NCBI GenBank assembly: GCA_026770585.1
Contig: MU646596.1
Location: 70,942 to 91,850 of the forward strand
Length of the DNA stretch: 20,909 nucleotides
Direction: 5' to 3'
DNA from: Baffinella frigidus
Lineage: Eukaryota > Cryptophyceae > Cryptomonadales > Baffinellaceae
The translations under genes and the position numbers were made by a program. The stretch's first letter is position 1; each line of letters opens with the position of its first letter. Positions 1 to 9,000 of this stretch are shown piece by piece. A model generated the notes under the pieces. It was not told the origin of the DNA, did not search any database, and worked only from the letters and a program-made list of their open reading frames with translations.

Positions 1-110
1 GTTTAGGGTTTAGGGTTTGGGGTTTGGGGTTGAGGTGGGATGGGTTTCGGGATGAGGGTTTCGGGATGAGGGTTTCGGGATGAGGGTTTAGAGTTGAGGG
101 TTGAGGGTTG
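1..110. repeat. Telomere-like TTTAGGG array with GGGATGAGGGTTTC variants
   Basis: Begins with TTTAGGG and TTTGGGG heptamers, then three tandem copies of a 14-bp gggatgagggtttc unit, then gttgagg units. On the sense strand of the minus gene it reads CCCTAAA/CCCTCAA and directly follows the proposed donor of exon B, so it is more likely intronic than a chromosome end. Confidence 0.85.
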
Positions 111-111
111 C

Positions 112-154
112 GAGCCTTGAGGAGCGCCTCGAGCCCCTCGTCTGCCAGACTGTC
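112..154 (-). CDS. Possible secreted-protein exon B
   Basis: Acceptor ccaatgcag|G. It reads DSLADEGLEALLKA in the phase set by exon C, giving a continuous acidic stretch across the junction. No GT follows before the window edge; the likely donor is GC, ctc|GCAACCCTCAACCC at 111, again at the lip of a telomere-like array. An alternative acceptor at 171 (ggcccag|G) would add WPPMQ in another phase. Confidence 0.5.
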
Positions 155-3100
155 CTGCATTGGCGGCCACCTGGGCCAGGGGTCAGGGTTTAGGCGAGGG
201 GGAGGGGGGGCAAGCCTATTGAGCCATTCCACTGCCAGCGAGAATAGTTCGCAGCGGACGTGAAGACCCTTTTAAAACTTTGTTGTGGGTCCCAGACCCA
301 TTATAAAGACTATAATGGGTCTGGGACCGACAATAATGTTTTAAAAGGAAGACTATACCACCCCGGCGGTCGAAACAGCCGAATTCGCATCCTGCATACC
401 TTAGCCTACCACTCGAGAATGCAAAAGGGACCTATTTACATGTGGGGTTGTAAACATTCGTACCAGGATAGGGTATTCAAACCTCGTGACTGTGCAAATT
501 TCGCTGAGTTACGTGCCCAATCAACGAAAGTTACTACGCAAATGCCCACTTTTAAATGCACATCGGTTTCCAATAGACACTAGCATTCTCGTGTGGGTCA
601 GGGATAGACGCGTTTTCAATTTCTTCCTGGTCATGCATAGATTATGGTTCAAATTTGGCTTGACGTTGGAGCCATTTCTCACTTTTAGGGATTTAAAATA
701 CCGGGGGTTTCACCAGGAATCTGTTAGATCGACACCTTGCGAAATAGAATCTATTCTGTGCTGGGACTATCCACTTACCACCAACCCTCACGGAAGGACC
801 AAATCGATTGATTTCGACCTGTTCCCAAAATTTGATTTTGCACCAAGATTGGGACTTAAGTTGACACAGAGACCCCAGATCTGGGGTCTCTGCAAGGTGA
901 ATCCGAGGTCTGAAAATCGACGATTTGGTCTTTCAGTGAGGCTTGGTGGTAGCAGGCGCCGGTGCCTTCGGGAATCGGTCCGTCTCAACGATTCCCGTAC
1001 AAATTGCCCCTCGGTTCGGATTGACTCAGAATCTTCCTCAGAAATCTGGGGAAGAAAGGCACCGGTGGCTGTTGAGTGGATTGGGAAGGCTCACCCGAAC
1101 TTCTGCAGTTCGTGTCGCTCTTTTTCCACCAGTTCGTCCTGTGGAGGGACACGGCGGGGTGGATGTCAACATTCACGCGAAAGTGGACCACTTCTGAGGA
1201 CACCCGGATCCACGGGGAAGTTCTAGCGGCAGGATGCAGCCGCGCCACCTCTGTACCACGTCAGGGGGGTCGAAACATCCATTTTGGACATCTTGCAAGG
1301 GAAATCCCTTGAATTCTTCAGTCAACCACGACAGATCTGTCGTGGAGATCCGCCGTGGATCAGGCGTCGGTTTCCCTTGATCATTCTGGCGTGGTACATG
1401 TACAGAGAAAGCCGGGTGCCTGTCTACCTCACCACCACCGCAGTGCTGAGAGCCTTCCAAAAACTTCCGGGGTGGATGTCAACATTCACGTGAAAGTGGA
1501 CCACTTTTGAGGAAACCGGCGTGATGCATCGGGGATAGTTCAACGACTACGCGTCTGCACACAACCACACGGTGGGCTACGAGGGTTTGGTTGGCCCTGG
1601 ATTCCAGGGTGATACGTGACCAATTTGCATCAGCAAAAATCGTGAAGTTAATTGTCTTCAGGCAAGTTGACTTTTGATGAAAGGTTTGTAGTCCACCGAG
1701 TGGTTTCTCTCCGTCAGAGAAATAAATAGAAATCAATAATTTGCTCATGACATGTCCTGGGCCTTTTGCCTGAGAAATTTTCCGAACGTGGCCGATTTGC
1801 ACCATGAAAAATAGACAGACTCGCGCAAGGGTTCAAGGACGCGTACCACTCGGAACACGACGGGGAACATTCCAAAGTCAATTATTGGATTATTTCGTAC
1901 GGAAACATGCCAAAAGTCAGCAATTTTTGGTCACGTTATCCCCGGATGTCCGGGGCCTGTGTGCCCCGTAGCCTCCCGAGCGGGGAGGTGGGAGGGTGCC
2001 TCAGGTCCAGGGTCACCGTATCGCAGCCACTACCAGCCCTCACGGTTTGCACAAATGGAAAGTTACGTACCAGTTTTAAAACTCAAAACACCTTGTTTTG
2101 GAGTTTTAAAAATAACCGACGCCGGAATCCGGCGGTCTCCAAGGGCATTACGTACCGCCAAATTCGATCATTTGCCCAAACCGTGAGGGTTGGTGGGAGG
2201 GTTCCTCAGGTTCTGGGTCGCCTGAGCGCTGGCTGGATCTAAAATGAGGGGTGAAAAAGCCATCCAGGGCTAAAGCCTTTCAAACGTAGGTGTGGGAGGT
2301 GTGGGAGCGTTCCTCGGGTTCAGGGGCCTGAAAAATCTTGCTTCACTATACGTACCTCAGGTTCAGGATCGCCGTAGCGCAGCCAGCGCGCCATGTCCCG
2401 CAGTGGGATCGCGCCCCACCCGTACGTCCCTGGGTACCCCCCGACCCCGTATTCGTGTACCTGCGGTGGTTACAAGATGAGAGTGTGTGAGAGAGAGTGT
2501 GTGTGTGTGGGTGTGTGTGTGAGAGAGAGAGAGGGAGAGGGAGGGAGAGGGAGGGGGAGAGAGAGAGAGAGAGCGGTAGAGGGAGGGAGAGAGACAGAGG
2601 CAGAGTGTTGGGGGTCTGGTCAGGAAAGTTCGTGTCCTGGTATGTGACCTGCCGATCCTGGTGTGAACTGTCGTGTTAATAGGGCAACTGACCAAAAATG
2701 GGGTAGTTAGGCCTACGGCATTGCCTAGGACCTCCTACCGTAGGCCGAGACTTTTTGGTCCTAGGATCCCTCGGCCTACGGTAGGAGGTCCTAGGCAATG
2801 CCGTATGCCTAACTACCCCATTTTCAGGCCGTTAGCCTATGAGTGTGGGGCGAACGTTCGATCACGTGATCGAAAAGTTAGCACCTGCATAAATGATCTG
2901 CCCATTTATTCGAAACGCGTTGAAAACAATGAACTTTCGATCGGATGTGGGATCACAAAACCTTCTGGAGCCTTCTGAGACCGCCTTAGTTGACTAATCG
3001 GGGGCCCATGCTGACAATCGTGGGCCATTAATGAGCAACACCGGCCCACGATTCCCGGTACACAAGTTGACTTGTTGAAGGGCCTTCCTCAAGCAGTTTT

Positions 3101-5649
3101 CGGTGGTCCGGTCTCTTTCAAGGCCCCCAGAATAGTGAGGTCGCGTGATCAATTTTGCATCTGACAAAGGCGAAGCAGGCCAAACTAAGCGAAATTCAAC
3201 GAGAGTGCTTTCCAAATCAAACATCGTAGTCCACCGTGTGGAACCCTGCACACCACCACCAACCCTCACGGGAGGACCAAATCGTCAATTTTGAAACCTC
3301 AGATTTACCCGGCAGAGGGGTTAGATCTGACCCCTCTGTCAAAGGAAAGCGGCTCCAAAACCTCGTCGGTTTGGTCCGATGGTGAGGGTTTCATAGGCTA
3401 ACGAACTAAAAATGGGGTAGTTAGGCCTACGGTATTGCCTACCGTAGGCCGTAGGGCTCCTATGACCGAAAAGTCCTAGGATCTTGGCCTACATTAGGAG
3501 GTCCTAGGCAATCCCGTAGGCCTAACTACCCCATTTTTGGTCCATTTCCCTATTAGGTTGGTGGCACGCACCCTCTCCGATGGTGAGGGTTGGTGGTGTA
3601 GATCCTCCGGATTTGCGTCTGGAACACCGCGCAGTTTGACCGCCACCGCTGCGGAGCGAGAGAGGGAACAGTCCATCTAAACGTAATCCATAGACCCTAC
3701 GGATCAAACCCGTAGGAACGTAGGGGTGGCACGCACCCTCTCCACGTGATCCGCATACGATTCCATCGGGGTTTGCTCCAGCTCCCCGTCGTCGTTCGGC
3801 CCCCACTCGCTCCAGCGCGTCCACACCTCCCCCGCTTCCAACCTAATCCGGGGACAGGTTTAATGTAAAGGAAAATGGATCCCTATTTGTTCATAGGAGT
3901 TTGACCAAGGTCAATTAGGGCCCTAAGTAAATTTATTTAGGCTTCCAAACTGTCTCAGGAAACCGTGCAGGGATCTCATCCGGGAACACGTTTAATTCGA
4001 AGGGAAATGGCCTATCAAACCGGATTATGGCCCTAATTGGATTTACTTAGGGCCCTAATTGACCTGCGTCTAAGTCCTATGAACAAATAGGGATCCATTT
4101 TCTTTTTCATCAAACATGTCCCCGGATTAGATCGGGGAAGCGCCGGTGGATGATCGCATGGCACGACCGCCCACGCAGGATGATCCGTGGGGGTATTTCG
4201 TGGCTGGTATTTGAGCCATTGGCTGGCATTTGAGCCATTTTGGCACGACCGCGGAAAGCTCGTGTTCTTTCCCGATTGACTTTACAAGTGGTTTCACCGC
4301 GGTCGAACGTTCTCTCTTCGAAACGATTGACTTTCGATTGCGGGTTTTACGTTTCTCGGGTATTTGTACGAGAAGTTGCCCGAAATCGGGCAGCCTGCGG
4401 CGCAAAAAGCCAGCGGAAAGCACGTGTAAAGTCAATCGGGAAGAAATGGTTTCTTCCAGAGTTGGGAGCTGTAGAACCGCTCCCAACCCGGGAAGAACCC
4501 ATTAGTTCTGCTATCTAGCTCGCCTCAGTTCTGCAGTTAAATTGGTCTCATTATTTTCGCAGTCCTATCTGGGCTCGCCATGGGATACATTTAGATTTCA
4601 TCCCACCAGGTATTTGATTTAAATGCTTCGGAGTTCCCCGAATGCACGAAATTTACTACACGAACGCTCGTCCAGGGCTGGACGTGACTGGATTTGGCCA
4701 AGTGTGTAGTAAATTTCGTTGATTCCGGAACTCCGAAGCATTTAAATCAAATACCTGGTGGGATTAGATTGTAACTCCGAACGAAAAGAGTCCAAACGAT
4801 CATCCTACAAGCGTGTGTGGCGGGCCCGGACTTACTCAAGCTGAGGAAGGGTTCAGGGTTTAGGTTTAGGGTTTAGGGTTCAAGGTTTAGGGTTTAGGGG
4901 TTAGGGGTTCGGGGTTAGGGGTTAGGGGTTAGACGTTTGTATCACTCAACTCAAGGCTGAAGGGCCTCATTTAGGACCTGTATCGAGAGTAATAAAGAAG
5001 AAGAAGAGAAGGTTAGGGTTAATGGTTAAGGGTTGAGGGTTTAGTACCATGCGTTGTACTTCCGCACGGAGTCCGCTCGCGAAACCATGTTGAAGCCCGG
5101 CGCCATCGGGATCCGTTCGCCGCGCCAATCGGACCGCATCAAGGGAATGCATGGCGGCGCAGCCGGGCACTCGGTGCCGTTCGATGGCGCGGTGCTGTCG
5201 TTCGCGGCGGGGGCGGCCCACCATGGCGTTTCGGAAGAGGAGTTGGCGGCGGGGCAAAGGGAGAGGTTCCAGAGGGGTTCCGCGGCGTCGAGGAGATCCC
5301 CGATCAAGAACCTTGCTTCGTAGAGGGGATCCCAGGAGTCCCCTTTCTCGCGATCAAAGGCAAGGATTCGGTCGGACGCCCATGTTTCTCGGGTGTCGCT
5401 GTCAGACACTTCCTCCACCCCGGGTGGGGCTCTTCCTCCCCGCAGAGCAAGACGCAGGCCGAGCGGGCGCATCTCGACAGCGGCGCCATGAAGGGCACCA
5501 CGGCGATGAGGCGCCAACATGGCTTGACGCCCGCGCCACAATCGGAGGAGCGATGCCCTCTCAGGCGGAGCTGCTGGGCCGCCGCGGCTCAGGGCAGCGA
5601 TGAGGGCGAGCAGGGCCCCAGCGCGTGGAATCCCCCAGGCCGACCGCAT
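112..5649 (-). CDS. Uncharacterised secreted or membrane-anchored glycoprotein; 4 exons, 3' end outside window
   Basis: Spliced model in transcript order: 5649-5048, 3842-3737, 2460-2356, 154-112 (about 285 codons). The phases (2/1, 0/0, 0/0) agree at all three junctions. The N-terminus has a hydrophobic stretch ALLALIAALSRG (residues about 12-23) after a basic start: signal peptide or signal anchor. Four N-glycosylation sequons follow (N128, N136, N150, N157). The downstream exons are rich in Trp, Tyr and acidic residues, for example VWTRWSEWGPNDDGELE and GWGAIPLRDMARWLRYG. I do not recognise the family; a lumenal or extracellular enzyme is a guess only. It is divergently arranged with the monooxygenase, with 371 bp between start codons. 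The protein continues past position 1. Confidence 0.72.
230..352. mobile_element. Partial CACTG-family inverted-repeat element
   Basis: Starts CACTGCCAGCGAGAATA like the intact element at 19876. The core is a hairpin: 287-305 (gggtcccagacccattata) pairs with 311-328. The opposite CACTG end is not found, so the copy is truncated or rearranged. Confidence 0.6.
409..596. mobile_element. Inverted-repeat element, family G copy 1
   Basis: About 188 bp with ends ccactcgagaatgc / gcattctcgtgtgg. The interior carries cctattta...tgtggggttgtaaa and caacgaaagttactac blocks. Related copies are at 10614-10803 and, inverted, at 17663-17853. No coding. Confidence 0.75.
776..952. mobile_element. Inverted-repeat element, family I (ccaccaaccctcac ends), copy 1
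   Basis: Ends ccaccaaccctcac / gtgaggcttggtgg; inner arms include accaaatcga / cgatttggt and a gagaccccagatctggggtctc palindrome near 870. Other family members, sharing the same end sequence, are near 2032, 3251, 8869 and 13672. Confidence 0.7.
953..1564. repeat. Intron region with a 50-bp direct repeat
   Basis: Direct repeat of about 50 bp: ggggtggatgtcaacattca at 1157 and again near 1470, each followed by cg/tgaaagtggaccacttytgagga. An inverted pair cggtgcctt / aaggcaccg brackets 960-1070. No convincing exon is seen; the open frames here cross repeat boundaries and look fortuitous. Confidence 0.5.
1565..1703. mobile_element. Inverted-repeat element, family L (inverted copy)
   Basis: Ends ccacacggtgggctacgag / gtagtccaccgagtgg; interior ttgacttttgatgaaaggtt. 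Relatives at 9724-9860, 15372-15510 and 20160-20297. Confidence 0.7.
1846..1985. mobile_element. Dispersed repeat, family R
   Basis: Contains ggggaacattc, ggaaacatgccaaaa, ggtcacgttatcc and gcctcccgag; an inverted related copy is at about 16010-16146 and a partial one near 19248-19300. No coding potential is supported. Confidence 0.5.
1990..2340 (-). repeat. Degenerate copies of the exon C 3' end, with a family I element
   Basis: On the minus strand, gaccctggacctgag (about 2000-2014), gacccagaacctgag (about 2204-2219) and gcccctgaacccgag (about 2312-2326) resemble the end of exon C, gatcctgaacctgag|GTACG. In these copies the dinucleotide after GAG is GC, GA and GA instead of GT. Between the first two lies a family I hairpin (2032-2194, ccagccctcacggtttg / caaaccgtgagggttggtgg). 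Confidence 0.6.
2356..2460 (-). CDS. Secreted-protein exon C
   Basis: Exactly 35 codons, phase 0 on both sides. Acceptor accaccgcag|G, donor cctgag|GTACGT (near-consensus). It reads VHEYGVGGYPGTYGWGAIPL then RDMARWLRYGDPEPE. Three degenerate copies of its 3' end with altered donor dinucleotides lie in the next intron (around 2000, 2205 and 2315). Confidence 0.83.
2481..2610. repeat. Simple (TG)n / (GA)n tract
   Basis: About 130 bp of tgtgtg then gagaga/gggaga on the plus strand. On the minus strand it is a CT-rich tract upstream of the exon C acceptor, where it could serve as an extended polypyrimidine tract. Confidence 0.9.
2677..2842. mobile_element. MITE-1 copy 1 (166 bp, 4-bp target duplication gtgt)
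   Basis: A near-perfect hairpin: taatagggcaactgacc..., then aatggggtagttaggcctac and its complement gcctaactaccccatt, loop gactttttggtcctaggatccc, end gttagcctatga. Flanked by gtgt at 2673-2676 and 2843-2846. No open frame, so non-autonomous. Confidence 0.9.
3251..3575. mobile_element. Family I element split by MITE-1 copy 2
   Basis: Left end ccaccaaccctcacggg; inner palindromic gaggggttagatctgacccc. The right end reads ccgatggtgagggtt | MITE | ggttggtgg. Removing the MITE and one ggtt restores gtgagggttggtgg, the complement of the left end. A second ccgatggtgagggttggtgg lies just downstream (3578-3597). Confidence 0.75.
3391..3555. mobile_element. MITE-1 copy 2 (inverted, 165 bp, target duplication ggtt)
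   Basis: Same hairpin as at 2677 but in reverse: begins tcataggctaacg, ends tttccctatta. Flanked by ggtt at 3387-3390 and 3556-3559. Confidence 0.9.
3640..3736. mobile_element. Dispersed repeat, family J (partial)
   Basis: gagcgagag(a)gggaacagtccatctaaacg followed by an inverted accctacgg / cccgtagg pair. Related copies at 9968-10082 and 13860-14003. It lies directly downstream of the exon D donor on the minus strand. Confidence 0.55.
3737..3842 (-). CDS. Secreted-protein exon D
   Basis: 106 nt. The acceptor cggattag|G is formed by the last bases of an adjoining 286-bp inverted-repeat element. It reads LEAGEVWTRWSEWGPNDDGE then LEQTPMESYADHVER; the Trp-rich, repeat-free sequence in one frame only is strong coding evidence. 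The donor gagagg|GTGCGT has phase 0. The donor region is duplicated about 170 bp further on (3562-3581). Confidence 0.75.
3844..4129. mobile_element. 286-bp inverted-repeat element abutting exon D
   Basis: Ends taatccggggacaggttt / aacatgtccccggatta; arms of about 80 nt (ggatccctatttgttcatag and complement, caattagggccctaagtaaa and complement). Its left terminus supplies the AG of the exon D acceptor on the minus strand. Confidence 0.8.
4140..4500. repeat. Intron stretch with inverted repeats
   Basis: cccgattgactttaca (about 4270) pairs with tgtaaagtcaatcggg (about 4424), and gttgggagc / gctcccaac (4462-4484) forms a small hairpin. The rest is unassigned; no exon is supported. Confidence 0.5.
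4596..4768. mobile_element. Inverted-repeat element with arms of about 60 nt
   Basis: tcccaccaggtatttgattt...cttcggagttcc pairs with ggaactccgaag...aaatcaaatacctggtggga; the inner part aaatttactacac / gtgtagtaaattt also pairs. No coding. Confidence 0.8.
4849..5047. repeat. Telomere-like TTTAGGG arrays flanking a dispersed repeat
   Basis: Heptamers at 4849-4935 and 5011-5047, separated by a block (about 4938-5000: gtatcactcaactcaaggct, aggacctgtatcgagagtaa) whose inverted copy is at 10083-10165. On the minus (sense) strand the array begins immediately at the exon A donor. Confidence 0.85.
5048..5649 (-). CDS. Secreted-protein exon A (signal sequence)
   Basis: A 602-nt open block from ATG at 5649, GC-rich and with a signal-like N-terminus. 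Read straight through it would stop two codons later at TAA 5041, inside telomere-like repeat, giving 202 residues. The donor gcatg|GTACTAAACCC at 5047 instead gives a phase-2 join to exon D. The unspliced 202-residue product remains possible. The end reads MAPGFNMVSRADSVRKYNAW. Confidence 0.75.
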
Positions 5650-6020
5650 AACCAGGGCGGCTTGCTTGTAACCCGGTGGTCAAGAATTCACGGCGCCAGG
5701 GCGAAGGGCGTTGAAGTCCAATGGAACGGGAGTCAGGGGGGCGTCGTGGGGGCACGAAACCCCGGCGAGAACCCTGTGGCGCCTCCCATCGACTCCTGAT
5801 CCAGAAAATCCTGGATTGACCCTGGATTTTTTCCCCGGGATGTGGATCAAATCGAGGCTGTCGCTAGAGCCAGTTTCTTCGAGGGAAGGTTCGTATACGA
5901 ACCTTCTCTCAAGGAAACGGCCTGTACTTCAACTTTTGTTTGATCTCCTCTAGCCCACGACAAATTTTTGTCAATTTTTTTAAAAAAAACGAGGCTGCCA
6001 GCAGAGGAGGGGGACCTGCG
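5650..6020. promoter_or_regulatory. Shared upstream region of the two divergent genes
   Basis: 371 bp between the two start codons; it must hold both transcription starts and probably both promoters. No TATA box is convincing. At 5885-5906 there is a perfect 22-bp palindrome (AAGGTTCGTATACGAACCTT plus one G/C pair outside). It sits in a longer imperfect inverted repeat (about 5846-5948, ends gatcaaa/tttgatc), which looks like another small MITE. An A/T-rich stretch (5957-5990) precedes the monooxygenase ATG. Confidence 0.5.
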
Positions 6021-6070
6021 ATGGCGTCCGTGATCATCAGCGGCGGGGGCATCGCTGGGCTGTGCACGAG
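6021..6070 (+). CDS. Monooxygenase exon 1 (N-terminal FAD-binding GxGxxG)
   Basis: Starts at ATG 6021, shortly after an A/T-rich leader, and reads MASVIISGGGIAGLCT, a beta strand plus GGGIAG dinucleotide-binding loop placed at the very N-terminus as in class A flavoprotein monooxygenases. The donor is cacgag|GTGCGC; the codon split there (AG|G, Arg) rejoins exon 2 in frame. Reading straight through would replace the expected helix with unrelated sequence. Confidence 0.85.
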
Positions 6071-9000
6071 GTGCGCGCCAAAGCAAAGAATCACCCACCT
6101 GCGCTCGGGCCCCGTGTCCCCAGCCCAGAACCTTCTGACCTTGTCTCTCTCAGCCCGCTTACCGCTCGCCCTCGCAACCAGGCTCGCGCTCAAGCGCCTG
6201 GGCGTGGCGTCGGAACTAATTGACCTGGCACCGGCGGTCGCGAAGCCCGATCGCGACGAGCCGCTCTTGCTCCTTCCCAACGCCACGAAGATCCTCACGG
6301 CTCTGGGCTTCGCTCCCCTGGTCCTGCCCCGAAGCGCCCCAGCTCAGGCGAGCGCGCGGACTGAGAGTGCGCGTGTGCTCGTCCACGGGGGAATGCGCGT
6401 TCCTGCACGATCAGAGGGGTCATCGTTGTCCCCGCTCGCCCACACCGGACGCCAGCCATACTCTGCGAGCCGACGGATCCCTTGACGCTGCCCATCCCGA
6501 AACCAGGTCGGAAGGTCGCAGTCACTGGACCGCTGGACGATCGTGAATCCCCAGGGGCAGATTCTCGGTGGCGTGGACTTCTCGCGGCTCTCTGAGGAGC
6601 ATGGCGGGGGGTAAACCCTAAACCCTAAACCCTGAACCCTAAACCCTAAACCCTAAACCCTAAACCCTACACCTAAACCATAAACCATAAACCCTGAAGC
6701 CTGAACCCTAAATCCTGAACCCTAAACCCTAAACATTAAACCCTAAACCCTAAACCCTAAACCCCAAACCCTAAACCCTAAACCCTGAACTCTGAACCCT
6801 GAACCTTAAACCCTAAACCCGAAACCCTAAAGCAGGCACCCCACCGTGATGATGCGTTCTAGTGATCTGCTGGTGGCGTTGCTCAAAGCAGGGTCCAACC
6901 CTAAACCCGGAACCCTAGACCCGGAACCCTAAACCCTAAACCCTAAACCCGGAACCCTAAACCCGGAACCCTAAGCCCGGAACCCTAAACCCTAAACCAT
7001 AAACCCCAACCCCAAATTCCAAACCCAAAACCCAAAAACCCAGAACCCAAAACCCAAAACCCAAAACCCAAAACCCGAACCCAAAACCCAAAACCCTAAA
7101 CCCCAAACCCTGAAGCAGGTCCGGCACCAAGGATCCGCTCTGTCCAGTGCGCATGGTGACCGGGCTGCGCTCTCTGGAGCAGCAGCCAGACGCGAGCCTG
7201 CTGGCGTCCTTCACAGGAGCGTCCCTCGCCTCTTGTCCAACCTCCACCCTGGAGGCAACATTAGGGGGATTTTGAACCTCCCAAACCCTCGCACGCGCCC
7301 CTCTCGCTCGCATCCAGGATCCCTGCCTCTTCTTCTTCTTCTTCGTTATTACTCGCAAGCCTGGAGGTGCGTTTCTATGAGCAACCGTTGGGCTAACCCC
7401 CGCACGCACACACCTCTCGTCCACAGCCAGGATGCCTCTGAGTGATCCAAAATTGTGTGAGCCTTACGCTGGGCTGAACCCTCGCACGCACACCTCTCGT
7501 CCACAGCCAGGAACCCTTCTTCTTCGTTATTACTCGCACGCCTGGAGATGCGTGATCGGAGATCAGTGATCCAAACGTCGATGAGTCTTACGTTCCGCTA
7601 ACCCTCGCACGCACACACCTCTCGTCCGCATCCAGGATGCCTCTGAGTGATCCACAATTCTGTGAGCCTTACGTTGGGCTGAACCCTCGCACGCACGTCT
7701 CTCGTCCACAGCCAGGAACCCAGGATCCCTGCCTCTTCTTCTTCTTCGTTATTACTCGCACGCCTGGAGATGCGTGATCCAAACGTCTATTAGTCTTAAG
7801 ATCCAAAAGTCTATGAGCCTATGAGCCTCCAAAAGTCTATGAGCCGTTGGGCTAACCCTCGCACACATCTCGTCCACAGCAAAGATGCCTGCCGCCTCCA
7901 TCGACCTCCTAGTCGGGGCTGACGGGGTGGGGAGCAAAACGCGGGAGTTGCGATGCGGGCCACCCACCTCCGGGGGGGGGGGCGGGGGGGGGGTGAACAT
8001 CGCGTTCCCAGGTGCCTGCTAGTCTCATCGCGAAAGATAACTGAATCAGCTCCCTGATTAGCGTTTTTATTTAATCAGGAGGCCTGATTAAAATTACTAT
8101 GCCCCATCAAATTTCTCCTGTTCAACCTCCTATTGAAAAGGAACTGATTCAGTTATCTTCCGAGGTGAAGTCTGGGCACACAGTCCCGTGTAGGATAGCC
8201 GGAGTGACTTTACAGAATGTCAAGTCGCGCCGGCTATCCTACACAGGACTGCCACTTGAGGCTGGAAAGGGGGGCATTTTAAATGTGGGATTGTAACCTT
8301 TTGTACCAGTCACGGGCGGGGCTTGGTCACGTATCTGCGGGATGTCCCGCAGATACGTGAACAAACGCGATATTTGTGTGAAAATTACGACACGGCGGTC
8401 CACTTGTAAAGGACTTGTAAAGCTAAAACTTTTAAAATACTCAACCAGCGTGAGAGTCCCGCGTGCTCGGCTGTTGACGGATCTTATCCGTGGAAACCTA
8501 TTTTTCTTTCATTTCCTGGCAATGAAAATTACATCACAAACGCTTTAATATTGCTAGCAAGAACGGATTGTGTAATAATTTTCGTTGCCAGGGAATGAAA
8601 GAAAAATAGGTTTCCCTGGATAAAATCCTGGGAGGGGGGTTCCACCCGGGTGGCGGTCAAACTGCGCGGTGTTCCAGACGCAAATTGAAAGTAACATGGT
8701 CTCGTGTTAGATTCGTAAAGTGGCTCGTTCTAGTACAAATAATAAAACTCAAGGGGCTACAAGTCACTTGTAGCCCCTTGAGTTTTATTATTCGTACCAG
8801 AACGTGCTACTTTACGAATCTAAAACGAGATCCTCACACTTTTAAAATCCGGGGGATCTACACCACCAACCCTCACTATCGGACCAAATCGACCAGTTTT
8901 TGGAGCCGCTTTCCTTTGACAGAGGGGTCAGATCTGACCCCTCTGCCGGGTGAATGTGGGGTATTAAAATTGACGATTTGGTCGTCAATTTGGTCGTTAA

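Noticed and set aside
1-110. A true chromosome end (telomere) at the left edge, and likewise at 20759-20909
   Set aside because: The heptamers are degenerate, mixed in type and adjoin exon edges; similar arrays occur throughout the window in both orientations. The window ends are better read as introns.
486-1226. 246-codon open frame
   Set aside because: It crosses three separate repeat elements (families G, I and the 50-bp direct repeat) and has no coherent domain or composition; the length is chance.
2677-2842. microRNA precursor interpretation of the 166-bp hairpin
   Set aside because: Four dispersed copies with exact target duplications identify a transposable element; small-RNA production is possible but cannot be seen from sequence.
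5054-5603. Plus-strand open frames opposite exon A (89 and 150 codons)
   Set aside because: GC-rich shadows of the minus-strand exon; arginine-rich, no signal or motif, no spliced continuation.
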